A DNA stretch of 22,535 nucleotides. It comes from Pseudomonadota bacterium. Its GTDB lineage: Bacteria; Pseudomonadota; Alphaproteobacteria; Caulobacterales; Caulobacteraceae. Where the stretch lies: NCBI GenBank assembly GCA_023412655.1, contig JAEYNH010000127.1, positions 1 to 22,535 of the forward strand, read 5' to 3'. The notes under the pieces are model-generated. The model saw only the letters and a program-made list of their open reading frames with translations. It was not told the DNA's origin and did not search any database. Position numbers and translations under genes: made by a program. Below are positions 1 through 8,573 of the stretch, piece after piece. Position 1 is the first letter of the stretch, and every line of letters begins with the position of its first letter.

Positions 1-113
1 AAGGGCGTGACCTTCTTCGAGTGCTTCCCACCCCTGAAGGCCCGCTGGGTGCCCGTCACCGAGGGCCGGCTCCGGGCCGACCTGCTCGGCGGGCGGGTGG
101 TGCTGCAGGGCCC

Positions 114-117
<4 letters not shown>
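1..117 (+). CDS. 3' end of an unidentified upstream reading frame
   Basis: Frame 1 is open from the window edge to a TGA at 115-117 (38 codons visible). Nearly every third base in this frame is G or C (only two codons end in A), whereas the frame used by priA downstream has about 60% GC3 over the same bases. This piece is therefore probably the translated frame here. Its TGA overlaps the ATG at 114-116 (ATGA), as in translational coupling. I do not recognise the peptide, which ends in LQGP. It is either the C-terminus of a separate gene, or the N-terminal part of priA cut off by a frameshift near position 114. The second reading would explain why the PriA segment lacks its N-terminal domain, but the peptide does not look like the usual PriA winged-helix lead-in. 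Confidence 0.4.
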
Positions 118-1865
<1,748 letters not shown>

Positions 1866-1870
1866 GCCGG

Positions 1871-1898
1871 CCGGTCCCCCGCGGGCGCGGGAGACCGG
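1871..1898. terminator. Bidirectional hairpin between convergent priA and terC-like genes
   Basis: Bases 1871-1882 pair with 1887-1898 (11 pairs, one C/A mismatch, 4-base loop GGGC). It fills most of the 45-bp gap between two converging genes. There is no clear T-run on either side, so terminator function is inferred from position and stem strength. Confidence 0.55.
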
Positions 1899-1910
1899 GG
1901 CGGCGTCAGG

Positions 1911-2705
1911 TCAGTGCGAGTTCTCCTTGGCGGCCTTCCGGGCCGCCGCGCGCCTCGCCATCATGTTCAGGCCCTCCACCCCGGCCGAGAAGGCCATGGC
2001 GGCGTAGATGTAGCCCTTGGGCACGTGGAAGCCGAAGCCGTCGGCGATGAGCACTACGCCGATCATCAGCAGGAAGCCCAGGGCCAGCATGACCACGGTG
2101 GGGTTGTTGTTGATGAAGTTGGCGAGCGGGTTGGCTGCCACCAGCATCAGGATCACGGTGATCACCACCGCGGTGATCATGATCGGCAGGTGATCGGTCA
2201 TCCCGACCGCCGTGAGGATCGAGTCGATCGAGAACACCAGGTCCAGCAGGATAATCTGGACGATCGCCGAGCTCATGTTCGTGATCGCCTTGGCCTTGGT
2301 GTCGAGCACACCATGGCCGTCGCTGGGCTCCACCTTCTCGTGGATTTCGGTGGTGGCCTTCCACACCAGGAAGAGGCCGCCGGCGATAAGGATCAGGTCG
2401 CGCCATGAGAACGCCAGGTCCCAGGTCGGGTCGCCGTTGGGGCCGATCGGGCCGTGCCAGGGCAGCGAGAAGACCGGCTGGGTGAGGCCGACGATGAACG
2501 CCAGGGTCGAGAGCAGGGCCAGCCGCATGACCAGCGCCAGCATGATGCCGATGCGCCGTGCCTTGGCCCGCTGATGCTCGGGCAGCTTGTTGGAGAGAAT
2601 GGAAATAAAGATCAGGTTGTCGATCCCGAGCACGACCTCCATCACGATCAGGGTGATGAGGGCCGCCCAGGCGGCGGGGTCGCTCAGCAGAGCGGCGATT
2701 TCCAT
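1911..2705 (-). CDS. TerC family integral membrane protein
   Basis: This 264-residue protein belongs to the TerC/Alx/YgdQ family of inner-membrane proteins, linked in other bacteria to metal (manganese, tellurite) resistance or metal export. About seven hydrophobic segments are visible. The two signature acidic motifs are EVVLGIDN at 23-30 and DLVFSIDS at 155-162; these intramembrane acidic residues are characteristic of the family. I chose the ATG at 2705 because the sequence just upstream on this strand reads GGAGAGGA with good spacing. A TTG at 2720 would add five residues but includes that ribosome binding site in the coding region. It is transcribed alone, convergent with priA and divergent from the CHAP gene. 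The substrate is not evident from sequence. Confidence 0.9.
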   Translation of the reverse strand: MEIAALLSDPAAWAALITLIVMEVVLGIDNLIFISILSNKLPEHQRAKARRIGIMLALVMRLALLSTLAFIVGLTQPVFSLPWHGPIGPNGDPTWDLAFSWRDLILIAGGLFLVWKATTEIHEKVEPSDGHGVLDTKAKAITNMSSAIVQIILLDLVFSIDSILTAVGMTDHLPIMITAVVITVILMLVAANPLANFINNNPTVVMLALGFLLMIGVVLIADGFGFHVPKGYIYAAMAFSAGVEGLNMMARRAAARKAAKENSH

Positions 2706-2780
2706 TAGGGTCCTCTCCAAAAATCCTGCCGAGCTAGATAGCGCATGGGTTGGGCGCGCCTAGCCCTGTCGCTGGGGCAG

Positions 2781-2803
2781 AGGCGCCAAATTTGCGGGCG
2801 CCT
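2781..2803 (-). repeat. Perfect 7-bp inverted repeat in the TerC gene leader
   Basis: AGGCGCC (2781-2787) and GGCGCCT (2797-2803) are separated by 9 bases, about 75 bp upstream of the TerC-like start. It could form a hairpin in the 5' leader or be a protein site. I did not see the conserved GGGGAGUA of the yybP-ykoY manganese riboswitch on this strand. Confidence 0.4.
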
Positions 2804-3086
2804 GTTCGGCGAAGGCGATTTTCTGGGTGCCGACCCACGACTTGGCCCGTGCGGAAAAGCGCCGCTGAACACCACCACCAGCTCTTGTTTCGATTTGTTT
2901 CGGCGTGTCGGTGAGGGCGCGCAGCAAGTGATCGAAAAGATCAAGCGGAAGCCAGATGAGCTTAATTACGGAGCTTGGCCATACCGCCGCGGCATAGGGT
3001 GCTTAAGTTCAGGAAGATGAACGGCGCGAGTTCCAGATAGACTTGGACGCTGCGGCCCATCATCCGCTCACAGGCGCTCGCCGGCC

Positions 3087-3095
3087 TGTGGATAA
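3087..3095 (-). promoter_or_regulatory. Consensus DnaA box upstream of the CHAP gene
   Basis: TGTGGATAA on the plus strand is the exact complement of the strong DnaA box TTATCCACA. It lies 97 bp upstream of the CHAP gene ATG. A weaker related site, TTATCCCTT, lies at 3156-3164. A single 9-mer can occur by chance, but the perfect match in a non-coding promoter region is suggestive of DnaA control. Confidence 0.5.
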
Positions 3096-3191
3096 GTGGC
3101 GGGCGCACGTCGTCGCACCCGCGTAAACCCTCTTTTCACTCAAGCACGGTTAGGGTTATCCCTTCGCCCAGTGTCGGGGAGTAACCGCAAC

Positions 3192-3866
3192 ATGCGCAAA
3201 CGGACGAGGACCCTCGTGGGTTCCCTGGCCGCCGCGGCCGTCGTGGCCTTCGCGCCTGCTGGCGCGATCGCTGACACCTACTGGCAGTGCGTGCCCTTCG
3301 CGCGCCTGATCTCGGGCATTCAGATCTTCGGCGACGCCCGGACCTGGTGGCAGCAGGCCTCCGGCCGGTACGAGACGGGCTTCCAGCCCCGCGCCGGCGC
3401 CGTGCTCTGCTTCAAGCCCACCTCTCGCATGCGTCTGGGCCATGTGGCCGTGGTCAGCCAGGTGCTGACCGAACGCGTGGTGCAGATCACCCATGCCAAC
3501 TGGTCGCCCATCGGCGGCTCGCGCGGCAAGGTGGAGCAGGACGTCACCGTCGTCGACGTGTCGCCCAACGGCGACTGGAGCCAGGTGAAGGTCTGGTACG
3601 ACCCTACCAAGGATCTCGGCGGCTCGACCTATCCGACCCACGGCTTCATCTACCAGGACGCTTCCGCCAAGGTCCTGGCCGCCTCCGGCCTCTCCAAGGT
3701 GCAGAACGGCATGATCGCGGTCGCCCAGTCCGCGGCCAGCCAGATGGGCGCCGCCGTGCGTCCGGGCGCCGGGCCCATGGGCGTGCTCTCCCAGGCCGCG
3801 GATTCCACCGACCGGATCGCGGCGCTGATCGCCGCCGCCGCCCGCGGCGAGACGCCCGGCAGCTGA
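3192..3866 (+). CDS. Secreted CHAP-domain protein (putative peptidoglycan amidase/endopeptidase)
   Basis: The 224-residue product starts with a Sec signal peptide (MRKRTRT, then a hydrophobic run to about residue 27, cleavage probably after AIA). A CHAP domain follows immediately: catalytic Cys33 in TYWQC, His84 in LGHVAV, and a polar residue from the HANW segment at 101-104 (Asn103 is the likely third member). CHAP enzymes cleave cell-wall peptide bonds in the periplasm. Residues after about 158 are Ala-rich and probably an unstructured or helical tail. I chose the ATG at 3192 because it begins the signal peptide and has GGGGAG upstream; the frame extends back to 3096 but with no leader features. 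The gene stands alone behind a promoter region with a DnaA box, so cell-cycle control is possible. The exact bond cleaved is unknown. Confidence 0.8.
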   Translation: MRKRTRTLVGSLAAAAVVAFAPAGAIADTYWQCVPFARLISGIQIFGDARTWWQQASGRYETGFQPRAGAVLCFKPTSRMRLGHVAVVSQVLTERVVQITHANWSPIGGSRGKVEQDVTVVDVSPNGDWSQVKVWYDPTKDLGGSTYPTHGFIYQDASAKVLAASGLSKVQNGMIAVAQSAASQMGAAVRPGAGPMGVLSQAADSTDRIAALIAAAARGETPGS

Positions 3867-3899
3867 TCTCATTGCGTCGGGCGCTGGCGGCGGCCCGCG

Positions 3900-3915
3900 G
3901 CGACCGCCCGGTCGC
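3900..3915 (+). terminator. Hairpin downstream of the CHAP gene
   Basis: GCGACC (3900-3905) and GGTCGC (3910-3915) form a perfect 6-bp stem with loop GCCC, 33 bp after the stop codon. There is no T-run, so terminator activity is tentative. Confidence 0.35.
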
Positions 3916-4036
3916 GGTGCGGCCGCGGCGTGGCGCATCTGCCCTCCCGCATCCAAAGGTGGCCGTAACGACCGCTTAGGGTTGTCGCGAAACCGTTCCT
4001 TAAGCGCATGGCGCTCATCGTCATCTCGACGGTCCC

Positions 4037-5251
4037 ATGCAAAGCCAAGCTCAACAGCATCATCTGGCGATCGACGCCCAGACGCTGCGAGAGGCGCTCG
4101 AGGCGCATCAGCGCTATCTGGCGGGCCGCTCGGGCGGCCGGCGCTTCTCGCTGCCCTATGCGGATCTCTCCAACTGTTCGCTGGAGGGCGTGGACCTGCG
4201 TGACGCCGACCTGGCCGGCGCCAAGCTGGAAGGGGCCATGCTGGCCCGCGCCAACATGGCCCGCGCGATCCTGTTCGGGGCCAATCTGCGTGAGGCCGAC
4301 CTGCGCGCCGCCAACCTCAAGCGCGCCGACCTGCGGGGCGCCTGCCTGAAGGGCGCGAACCTCGCGGGCGCCGAGCTCGCCGGATGCGACCTGCGGGAAG
4401 GCCGTATCGCCCTGCAGGACAAGCTGGACGGATTCCGCATCCTTCGGCACGAGCACCGGCCCGGCGAGCTGAACTATGCGGTCCTCTCGGGGGCCAACCT
4501 CGCCGGCGCCCAGATGGCCGGCGCCCTGGCCATCGCCAGCGACTTCACCGACGCCAATCTGGCCGGCGCCGTGCTCGCCGGCGCCCGGCTGACCCGCGCG
4601 GTGCTGGACGGCGCCGATCTGTCGGGCGCGGACCTTGGCGGCGCCGACCTCACCGGCGCCTCCATGAAGCGCGCCGTCCTGGCCGGGGTGAACCTCGAGC
4701 AGGCGCGCCTGGAGGACGTGGACCTTTCCGAGGTGCTCCGCGCTCCGCCGCCGATCGTCTATGTGGATGACCGCTCGCTCGAGGACGTGCTCTCGGACCA
4801 CGAGACCTATTGCGAAACCGACGGCGCCCGCGGGACGGTGGTCCGGCTGGAGCAGGTGGACTTCCGGCCCCTTCGTGCGCTGGCGCGGCGCAAGCTCACC
4901 GCGCTCTCCGCGCCGCGCTCGATCTTCTTCGGGATGGACCTGACGGGCGCCCAGCTGCAGGGGGCGGACCTGTCCGGCTGCGACTTCCGGGGGGCGAACC
5001 TTCGCGACGCGGACCTGCGCGGCGCCAAGTTCACCGACGCCCAGCTGGTCCGCGCCGACCTGCGCGGCGCGCGCATGGGCCCGCTGATGATCGCGCCCGG
5101 CCGGTTCGTCCGCACCGACTTCACCCGCGCCTACCTGCGCGCCGCCGACCTGCGGGGCGCCTCCGCGCCCAAGGCCCGCTTCCTCGAGGCCGACCTCAAG
5201 GGCGCCCGCATGGCCGGCTGCGATCTCGCCGGCGCAGAGATGGAAGTCTGA
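4037..5251 (+). CDS. Pentapeptide-repeat protein with two internal interruptions
   Basis: The 404-residue protein is built mainly of A(D/N)LXX pentapeptide repeats, which fold as a right-handed quadrilateral beta-helix. Three repeat blocks are visible: about 41-122, 147-233 and 296-403. The breaks at 123-146 and 234-295 contain non-repeat sequence; the longer one is charged and includes SLEDVLSDHETYCETDG. Residues 12-30 look helical. No signal peptide or membrane segment is seen, so it is probably cytoplasmic. Some family members mimic DNA and bind gyrase, but nothing here proves that role. The ATG at 4037 has no clear Shine-Dalgarno sequence, so translation may be leaderless or weak. The octamer TTAGGGTT at 3976-3983 lies upstream and also precedes the CHAP gene. 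The stop is one base from the convergent DUF488 stop. Confidence 0.85.
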   Translation: MQSQAQQHHLAIDAQTLREALEAHQRYLAGRSGGRRFSLPYADLSNCSLEGVDLRDADLAGAKLEGAMLARANMARAILFGANLREADLRAANLKRADLRGACLKGANLAGAELAGCDLREGRIALQDKLDGFRILRHEHRPGELNYAVLSGANLAGAQMAGALAIASDFTDANLAGAVLAGARLTRAVLDGADLSGADLGGADLTGASMKRAVLAGVNLEQARLEDVDLSEVLRAPPPIVYVDDRSLEDVLSDHETYCETDGARGTVVRLEQVDFRPLRALARRKLTALSAPRSIFFGMDLTGAQLQGADLSGCDFRGANLRDADLRGAKFTDAQLVRADLRGARMGPLMIAPGRFVRTDFTRAYLRAADLRGASAPKARFLEADLKGARMAGCDLAGAEMEV

Positions 5252-5252
5252 G

Positions 5253-5699
5253 CTAGGGCTTCAGGTCCTCGACCTCGAACGGCACGGCCTCGCACATCCG
5301 CTCGGCCACGATCCGCCGGTGGCAGACGCAGGCCTCGGCCTCGTAACACAACAGGGCGACCTTCCTGCCCCGGGCGATCTCCACCGCCTTGGCGAGCTCC
5401 AGCTGCGCCTGCGGCTCCTTCAGGTGTTCCTCATAGATCGCCCGCATCTCGGCGGTGCGTCCCGTCCGGGCCGCGTCGCGGCCGGGCTTCGGCGTCCCCA
5501 GGGCGCGCAGGTGGACATATTCGATCCCAGCATCCTCCAGGCTCGCCGACAGCAGGCCCTTGGAGAAGCCGGCCCGCCGGGAGGCGGCGATGGCGCGCAC
5601 GTCGATCAGGACCTCCACCCCGGCCTGTTTGAGCCTGTCGATCACCGCCGCCTGAGGCGCGGCCTCATAGCCGATGGTGGCCAGGGTGGTCTGGGTCAT
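5253..5699 (-). CDS. DUF488 family protein
   Basis: This 148-residue protein shows the DUF488 pattern in order: TIGYE at 8-12, LIDVR...SR..GFSK at 31-47, YVHLRALGTPKP at 61-72, and LLCYEAEACVCHR at 116-128, with conserved Cys118, Cys126 and His127. The biochemical function of the family is not established; the conserved Cys/His/Arg set suggests catalysis or nucleic-acid handling. Its ATG overlaps the TGA of the upstream TetR gene (ATGA), so the two are translationally coupled. The ATG is also where the family N-terminus begins. Its link to the TetR regulon is therefore likely, but what it does there is unknown. Confidence 0.85.
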   Translation of the reverse strand: MTQTTLATIGYEAAPQAAVIDRLKQAGVEVLIDVRAIAASRRAGFSKGLLSASLEDAGIEYVHLRALGTPKPGRDAARTGRTAEMRAIYEEHLKEPQAQLELAKAVEIARGRKVALLCYEAEACVCHRRIVAERMCEAVPFEVEDLKP

Positions 5700-6286
5700 G
5701 GGCGGTCCGGCGCGTGAGCCTCGAACAGCGCCTCGGCCGCAGCCCGCACCGCCCGGGCGGGGCCACCGCGGCCGAAGAGCTGGCTGGAGACGAAGACGCC
5801 CTCGATGAGCAGCAACAGAGCGTCGGCGAGGTCGTCGGGATTCCCAGCACCGGCAGCCCGCGCCAGATCCTGCAGGCGCCCGCGCAGATCCTGCTTGTGC
5901 TCCACCGCCACCTGGCGGCCGGGATGGCCCGGGTCGGGGTATTCCACCGCCGCGTTGGTCAGGCCGCAGCCACGATAGCCGTCGCGGTCGGCGCGCTCGG
6001 CGAGCTGGTCGAGATAGGCCAGGACCTGGGCCTTCGGATCGTCCGGATGGGCTTGCGCCGCCTGATCGAAATAGCCCCAGAAGTGGTCCGCCTGATCGCG
6101 CAGATAGGCGGCGATCAGCTGGTCCTTGGATTCGAAGTTGCGATAGAGCGTCGGCTTCGTGGCGCCGGCGCGCGAGACGATCTCGTCGACGCCCACCGCA
6201 CGCGTACCCTCGCGGTAGAACAGCTCGCGGGCGGTGTCGAAGATGCGTTCAGCGGCCCTGCCGCCGCCTTCAGATGATCTGCTCAT
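5696..6286 (-). CDS. TetR/AcrR family transcriptional regulator
   Basis: The 196-residue protein has a typical TetR N-terminal helix-turn-helix at about 33-52 (VGVDEIVSRAGATKPTLYRNF) inside the segment AERIFDTARELF to DQLIAAYL. The C-terminal half (about 65-190) is the ligand-binding, dimerising helical domain, with no recognisable ligand signature. I chose the ATG at 6286; the frame continues to 6337, but those codons would run through the promoter region. It is divergent from an MFS transporter, with two palindromes between them that suit a TetR dimer. The simplest model is ligand-relieved repression of both the transporter and its own operon with DUF488. That is inference from layout. Confidence 0.9.
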   Translation of the reverse strand: MSRSSEGGGRAAERIFDTARELFYREGTRAVGVDEIVSRAGATKPTLYRNFESKDQLIAAYLRDQADHFWGYFDQAAQAHPDDPKAQVLAYLDQLAERADRDGYRGCGLTNAAVEYPDPGHPGRQVAVEHKQDLRGRLQDLARAAGAGNPDDLADALLLLIEGVFVSSQLFGRGGPARAVRAAAEALFEAHAPDRP

Positions 6287-6294
6287 GCCCAGTC

Positions 6295-6323
6295 TTGACG
6301 GTGTTACCGATCGGTACGTAGTC
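6295..6323 (+). promoter_or_regulatory. Candidate promoter for the MFS gene overlapping a TetR operator
   Basis: TTGACG at 6295-6300 is a good -35 hexamer for alphaproteobacterial housekeeping sigma. With a 17-bp spacer the -10 would be GTAGTC at 6318-6323, which is poor. The 12-bp palindrome at 6305-6316 would sit between the two elements, a classical place for a repressor. Confidence 0.35.
6305..6316. promoter_or_regulatory. TetR operator candidate 1
   Basis: TACCGATCGGTA is a perfect 12-bp palindrome in the region between the divergent TetR and MFS genes, 18 bp upstream of the TetR start codon. Its ACCG-N2-CGGT core resembles operators known for TetR-family proteins. Confidence 0.65.
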
Positions 6324-6335
6324 TCTGGCGGTCGC

Positions 6336-6351
6336 AACTTACCGGTCAGTT
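6336..6351. promoter_or_regulatory. TetR operator candidate 2
   Basis: AACTTACCGGTCAGTT is a 16-bp palindrome with one mismatched pair (T6340/C6347). It shares TACCG-N-TC with candidate 1 and ends 2 bp before the MFS start codon, so bound protein would block transcription or the start of the transcript. Confidence 0.6.
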
Positions 6352-6353
6352 AC

Positions 6354-7631
6354 ATGATAGCAGCCCGCCGGCCCTTCGGCCAGAATTACGCCTGGGTGGT
6401 GGTGGGGGTGACCTTCCTGGCCCTGCTGGTGGCTGCCGGCCTGCGCTCGGCGCCGGGCGTCCTGCTCACGCCGTTGCACCAGAGCTTCGGCTGGGAACGC
6501 GGTCAGCTTTCCGGCGCCGCGGCCGTCGGCATCTTCCTCTACGGCCTCGTCGGGCCGTTCGCCGCGGCCCTGATGCAGACCCTGGGGCTTAAGCGCACCC
6601 TGCTGGCCGGCCTTGCCCTGATGAGCGCTTCCACCGGGCTCAGCCTGTTCATGAGCGAGCCGTGGCACTTCCTGCTCACCTGGGGCGTGCTCTCGGGGCT
6701 GGGGTCGGGCGCCGTGGCCCTGGTGCTGGGCGCGGCGGTGGTCAACCGGTGGTTCGTCCAGCGGCGGGGTCTCGTCATGGGCCTGCTCAGCGCCAGCACC
6801 GCCACCGGCTCCCTGGTCTTCCTGCCGGGGATGGCCGCCCTGGCCCAGTCCGGCGGCTGGCGGCCGGTGGTGATCGCCGTCTCCCTGGCGGCGGCGGCGC
6901 TGATCCCGCTGGTGCTGTTCCTGATGCCGGAGAAGCCCGCCGACATCGGCCAGCCGCCCTACGGCGCCGCCGAGATCCCGCCCGAGCCGCCGCGTCCGCG
7001 GGCCAGGGACAGCGTCAAGCTGGCGCTCTCGGTGCTGTTCCAGGCCGCGCGGACGCCCGCCTTCTGGCTGCTGTTCGGCACCTTCTGGGTGTGCGGCTTC
7101 ACCACCAACGGCCTCGTCGGCACCCACCTGATCTCCTTCTGCGGCGACAAGGGCCTGGTGCTCGTCCAGGCCGGGATGCTGCTGGCGCTGATGGGCGTGT
7201 TCGACATGGTGGGCACCACCGCCTCGGGCTGGCTCACCGACCGCTACGACCCGCGGCGCCTGCTGTTCATCTACTATTCCCTGCGCGGCCTCTCGCTGAT
7301 GGCGCTGCCGTTCCTGGAGTTCAACGTCGTCAGCCTCAGCATCTTCGCCGTCTTCTACGGCCTCGACTGGCTGGCCACGGTGCCGCCCACGGTGCGGCTG
7401 GCCAACGAGCACTTCGGCGAGAAGAACGCGCCCATCGTCTTCGGCTGGATCGCCGTGGGTCACCAGACGGGCGCGGCCACGGCGGCCTTCCTGGGCGGGC
7501 TGCTCCGCGATCTCCAGGGGCGCTACCTCGAAGCCTTCGTCCTGGCCGGCCTCCTGGGTCTGGGGGCGGCCGTGGCGGCGCTGTGGATCGGCCGCAGTCC
7601 GGCCGCGGAACGCCAGGCTGTCGCCGCCTGA
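6354..7631 (+). CDS. MFS transporter, monocarboxylate/oxalate-formate antiporter-like
   Basis: The 425-residue inner-membrane protein has about 12 hydrophobic segments in two halves of six, with a polar central loop near residues 200-225 (PADIGQPPYG and a Pro/Arg stretch). The segment NRWFVQRRGLVMGLLSAST after helix 4 is like that of MFS members related to monocarboxylate and oxalate:formate carriers. TGWLTDRY-type sequence (SGWLTDRYDPRR) after helix 8 is another MFS loop motif. The substrate cannot be named. I chose the ATG at 6354 because translation from the earlier ATG at 6234 or 6285 would run through the TetR operators and over the TetR gene. No Shine-Dalgarno sequence precedes the ATG, so the message may be nearly leaderless. 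Divergence from TetR suggests inducible import or efflux. Confidence 0.85.
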   Translation: MIAARRPFGQNYAWVVVGVTFLALLVAAGLRSAPGVLLTPLHQSFGWERGQLSGAAAVGIFLYGLVGPFAAALMQTLGLKRTLLAGLALMSASTGLSLFMSEPWHFLLTWGVLSGLGSGAVALVLGAAVVNRWFVQRRGLVMGLLSASTATGSLVFLPGMAALAQSGGWRPVVIAVSLAAAALIPLVLFLMPEKPADIGQPPYGAAEIPPEPPRPRARDSVKLALSVLFQAARTPAFWLLFGTFWVCGFTTNGLVGTHLISFCGDKGLVLVQAGMLLALMGVFDMVGTTASGWLTDRYDPRRLLFIYYSLRGLSLMALPFLEFNVVSLSIFAVFYGLDWLATVPPTVRLANEHFGEKNAPIVFGWIAVGHQTGAATAAFLGGLLRDLQGRYLEAFVLAGLLGLGAAVAALWIGRSPAAERQAVAA

Positions 7632-7657
7632 CGCAGGGTGACGCTTTTCGTCAGGCG
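7625..7657 (+). terminator. Hairpin at the MFS stop codon with an alternative inner fold
   Basis: CGCCTGACG (7625-7633) and CGTCAGGCG (7649-7657) form a perfect 9-bp stem with a 15-base loop; the MFS TGA lies in the left arm. A competing hairpin TGACG/CGTCA (7639-7643 with 7649-7653, loop CTTTT) uses the same right arm. It could be a terminator or attenuator between the MFS gene and the hydrolase gene; there is no T-run after the stem. Confidence 0.4.
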
Positions 7658-7678
7658 GAGGTCCGATATAGGTCGGCC

Positions 7679-8554
7679 ATGATCAACTCGGTGGAGTTCG
7701 AGCCGCGCCCGCGGCGACAGGCCTTGCCCGGCCGCGGCGGCGAGATGGCCTACCTGGACTTCGGTCCGGAGGACCGGCCGGTGGACCTGGTGTTCTCCCA
7801 CGCCAACGGCTTCAACGCCCGCACCTACCGCAGCCTGCTGTCGCCCCTGACCGCGGAGTTCCGGATCTTCGCCATCGATCTGCGCGGCCACGGCGCAACC
7901 ACCCTGCCGGCGGACCCTGAGGCGCACGGCGGCTGGAACATGTTCCGGGACGACCTGCTGGCCTTTGTGGACGCCATCGCCGAGGGGCCGGTGGCCCTGG
8001 CGGGGCATTCCATGGGCGGCACGTCCAGCCTGCTCGCCGCCGCCCACCGGCCGGAGAAGGTGCGCGCCCTGGGGCTCCTCGACCCGGTGATCTTCGACGC
8101 GGCGGTGCGGTCGGACCGGACGGACGAGTCGGCGCTCTACCAGGGCGCCCGCCGCCGGCGGGCGGTGTTCCCGGACAAGGCCGCGGCCTATGCGGCCTAT
8201 CTCGGTCGAGGCGCATTCCGCACCTGGCCCGCCGAGATGCTGGCCGACTATGTGGAGGCGGGCTTCCAGCCGACGCCGGACGGCGAAGTGACCCTGGCCT
8301 GCTCGCCCCTATGGGAGGCGGCGAGCTACGCGGTGCACAACTACGATCCCTATGCCGCCTTCCGGGACAGCCGCTGCCCCATCCGCATCCTGCGGGCCGA
8401 GGAGGCGTCCACGACCCAGCTCGGGCCGTTCGAGGCCGAGCTGGCGGCCACCGGGCGGGTCGGCATCGAGACGATGCCGGGCACGACCCACTTCCTGCCC
8501 ATGGAGCGTCCTGAGCGCGTGCGCGAGCTGCTCGCCGCGACGGCCCGGCCCTAA
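7679..8554 (+). CDS. Alpha/beta hydrolase
   Basis: The 291-residue protein has the alpha/beta-hydrolase layout. HANGFNA at 41-47 is the oxyanion-hole segment, DLRGHG at 67-72 follows strand 4, the nucleophile elbow GHSMGG at 109-114 gives Ser111, and His271 in GTTHFLP completes the triad. The acid is probably Glu241 or Glu242 after strand 7 (ILRAEEAS) or Asp136. No signal peptide is present, so it is cytoplasmic. The start ATG at 7679 has AGGT about 8 bases upstream; the frame is open much further upstream only as a shadow of the MFS gene. It lies 47 bp after the MFS gene on the same strand, so it may be co-transcribed and act on the transported compound, but the substrate is unknown. Confidence 0.85.
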   Translation: MINSVEFEPRPRRQALPGRGGEMAYLDFGPEDRPVDLVFSHANGFNARTYRSLLSPLTAEFRIFAIDLRGHGATTLPADPEAHGGWNMFRDDLLAFVDAIAEGPVALAGHSMGGTSSLLAAAHRPEKVRALGLLDPVIFDAAVRSDRTDESALYQGARRRRAVFPDKAAAYAAYLGRGAFRTWPAEMLADYVEAGFQPTPDGEVTLACSPLWEAASYAVHNYDPYAAFRDSRCPIRILRAEEASTTQLGPFEAELAATGRVGIETMPGTTHFLPMERPERVRELLAATARP

Positions 8555-8556
8555 TG

Positions 8557-8573
8557 CGCCGTCGCCTGCGGCG
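8557..8573. terminator. Short hairpin between convergent genes
   Basis: CGCCG (8557-8561) and CGGCG (8569-8573) pair across a 7-base loop in the 19-bp gap between the hydrolase gene and the small minus-strand gene. No T-run; weak evidence. Confidence 0.3.

Larger units (their letters stand above)
2706..3191. other. 486-bp divergent intergenic region
   Basis: This region separates the TerC-like gene (minus) from the CHAP gene (plus) and is less GC-rich than its surroundings. I see no convincing gene: open frames here lack coding bias and family resemblance. It holds a stem-loop in the TerC leader (2781-2803), a direct repeat TTGTTTCG at 2885-2892 and 2895-2902 (10-bp period), a perfect DnaA box at 3087-3095, and the octamer TTAGGGTT at 3150-3157. 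I could not assign -35/-10 elements with confidence. Confidence 0.6.

Noticed and set aside
2706..2950. Manganese (yybP-ykoY) riboswitch ahead of the TerC-like gene
   Set aside because: This riboswitch often precedes TerC genes, but I did not find its conserved GGGGAGUA element on the minus strand. A similar GGGGAGTAA at 3177-3185 is on the other strand and acts as the CHAP ribosome-site region. A covariance search would settle it.
2745..3020. 91-codon open frame in the intergenic region
   Set aside because: Codon bias differs from real genes here, there is no ribosome site or recognisable sequence, and it overlaps regulatory-looking DNA.
4150..5250. Tandem DNA repeats in the pentapeptide gene
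   Set aside because: The repetition is in the protein pattern; the DNA units vary and do not form an expandable satellite or CRISPR-like array.
6234..6353. Upstream start for the MFS transporter
   Set aside because: It would place both TetR operators and the start of the divergent TetR gene inside the coding sequence; the protein family begins at the later Met.
6662..7678. Long open frame continuous with the hydrolase
   Set aside because: Its sequence is Arg/Gly/Pro-rich and overlaps the MFS gene in another frame; only the part from 7679 resembles a protein family.
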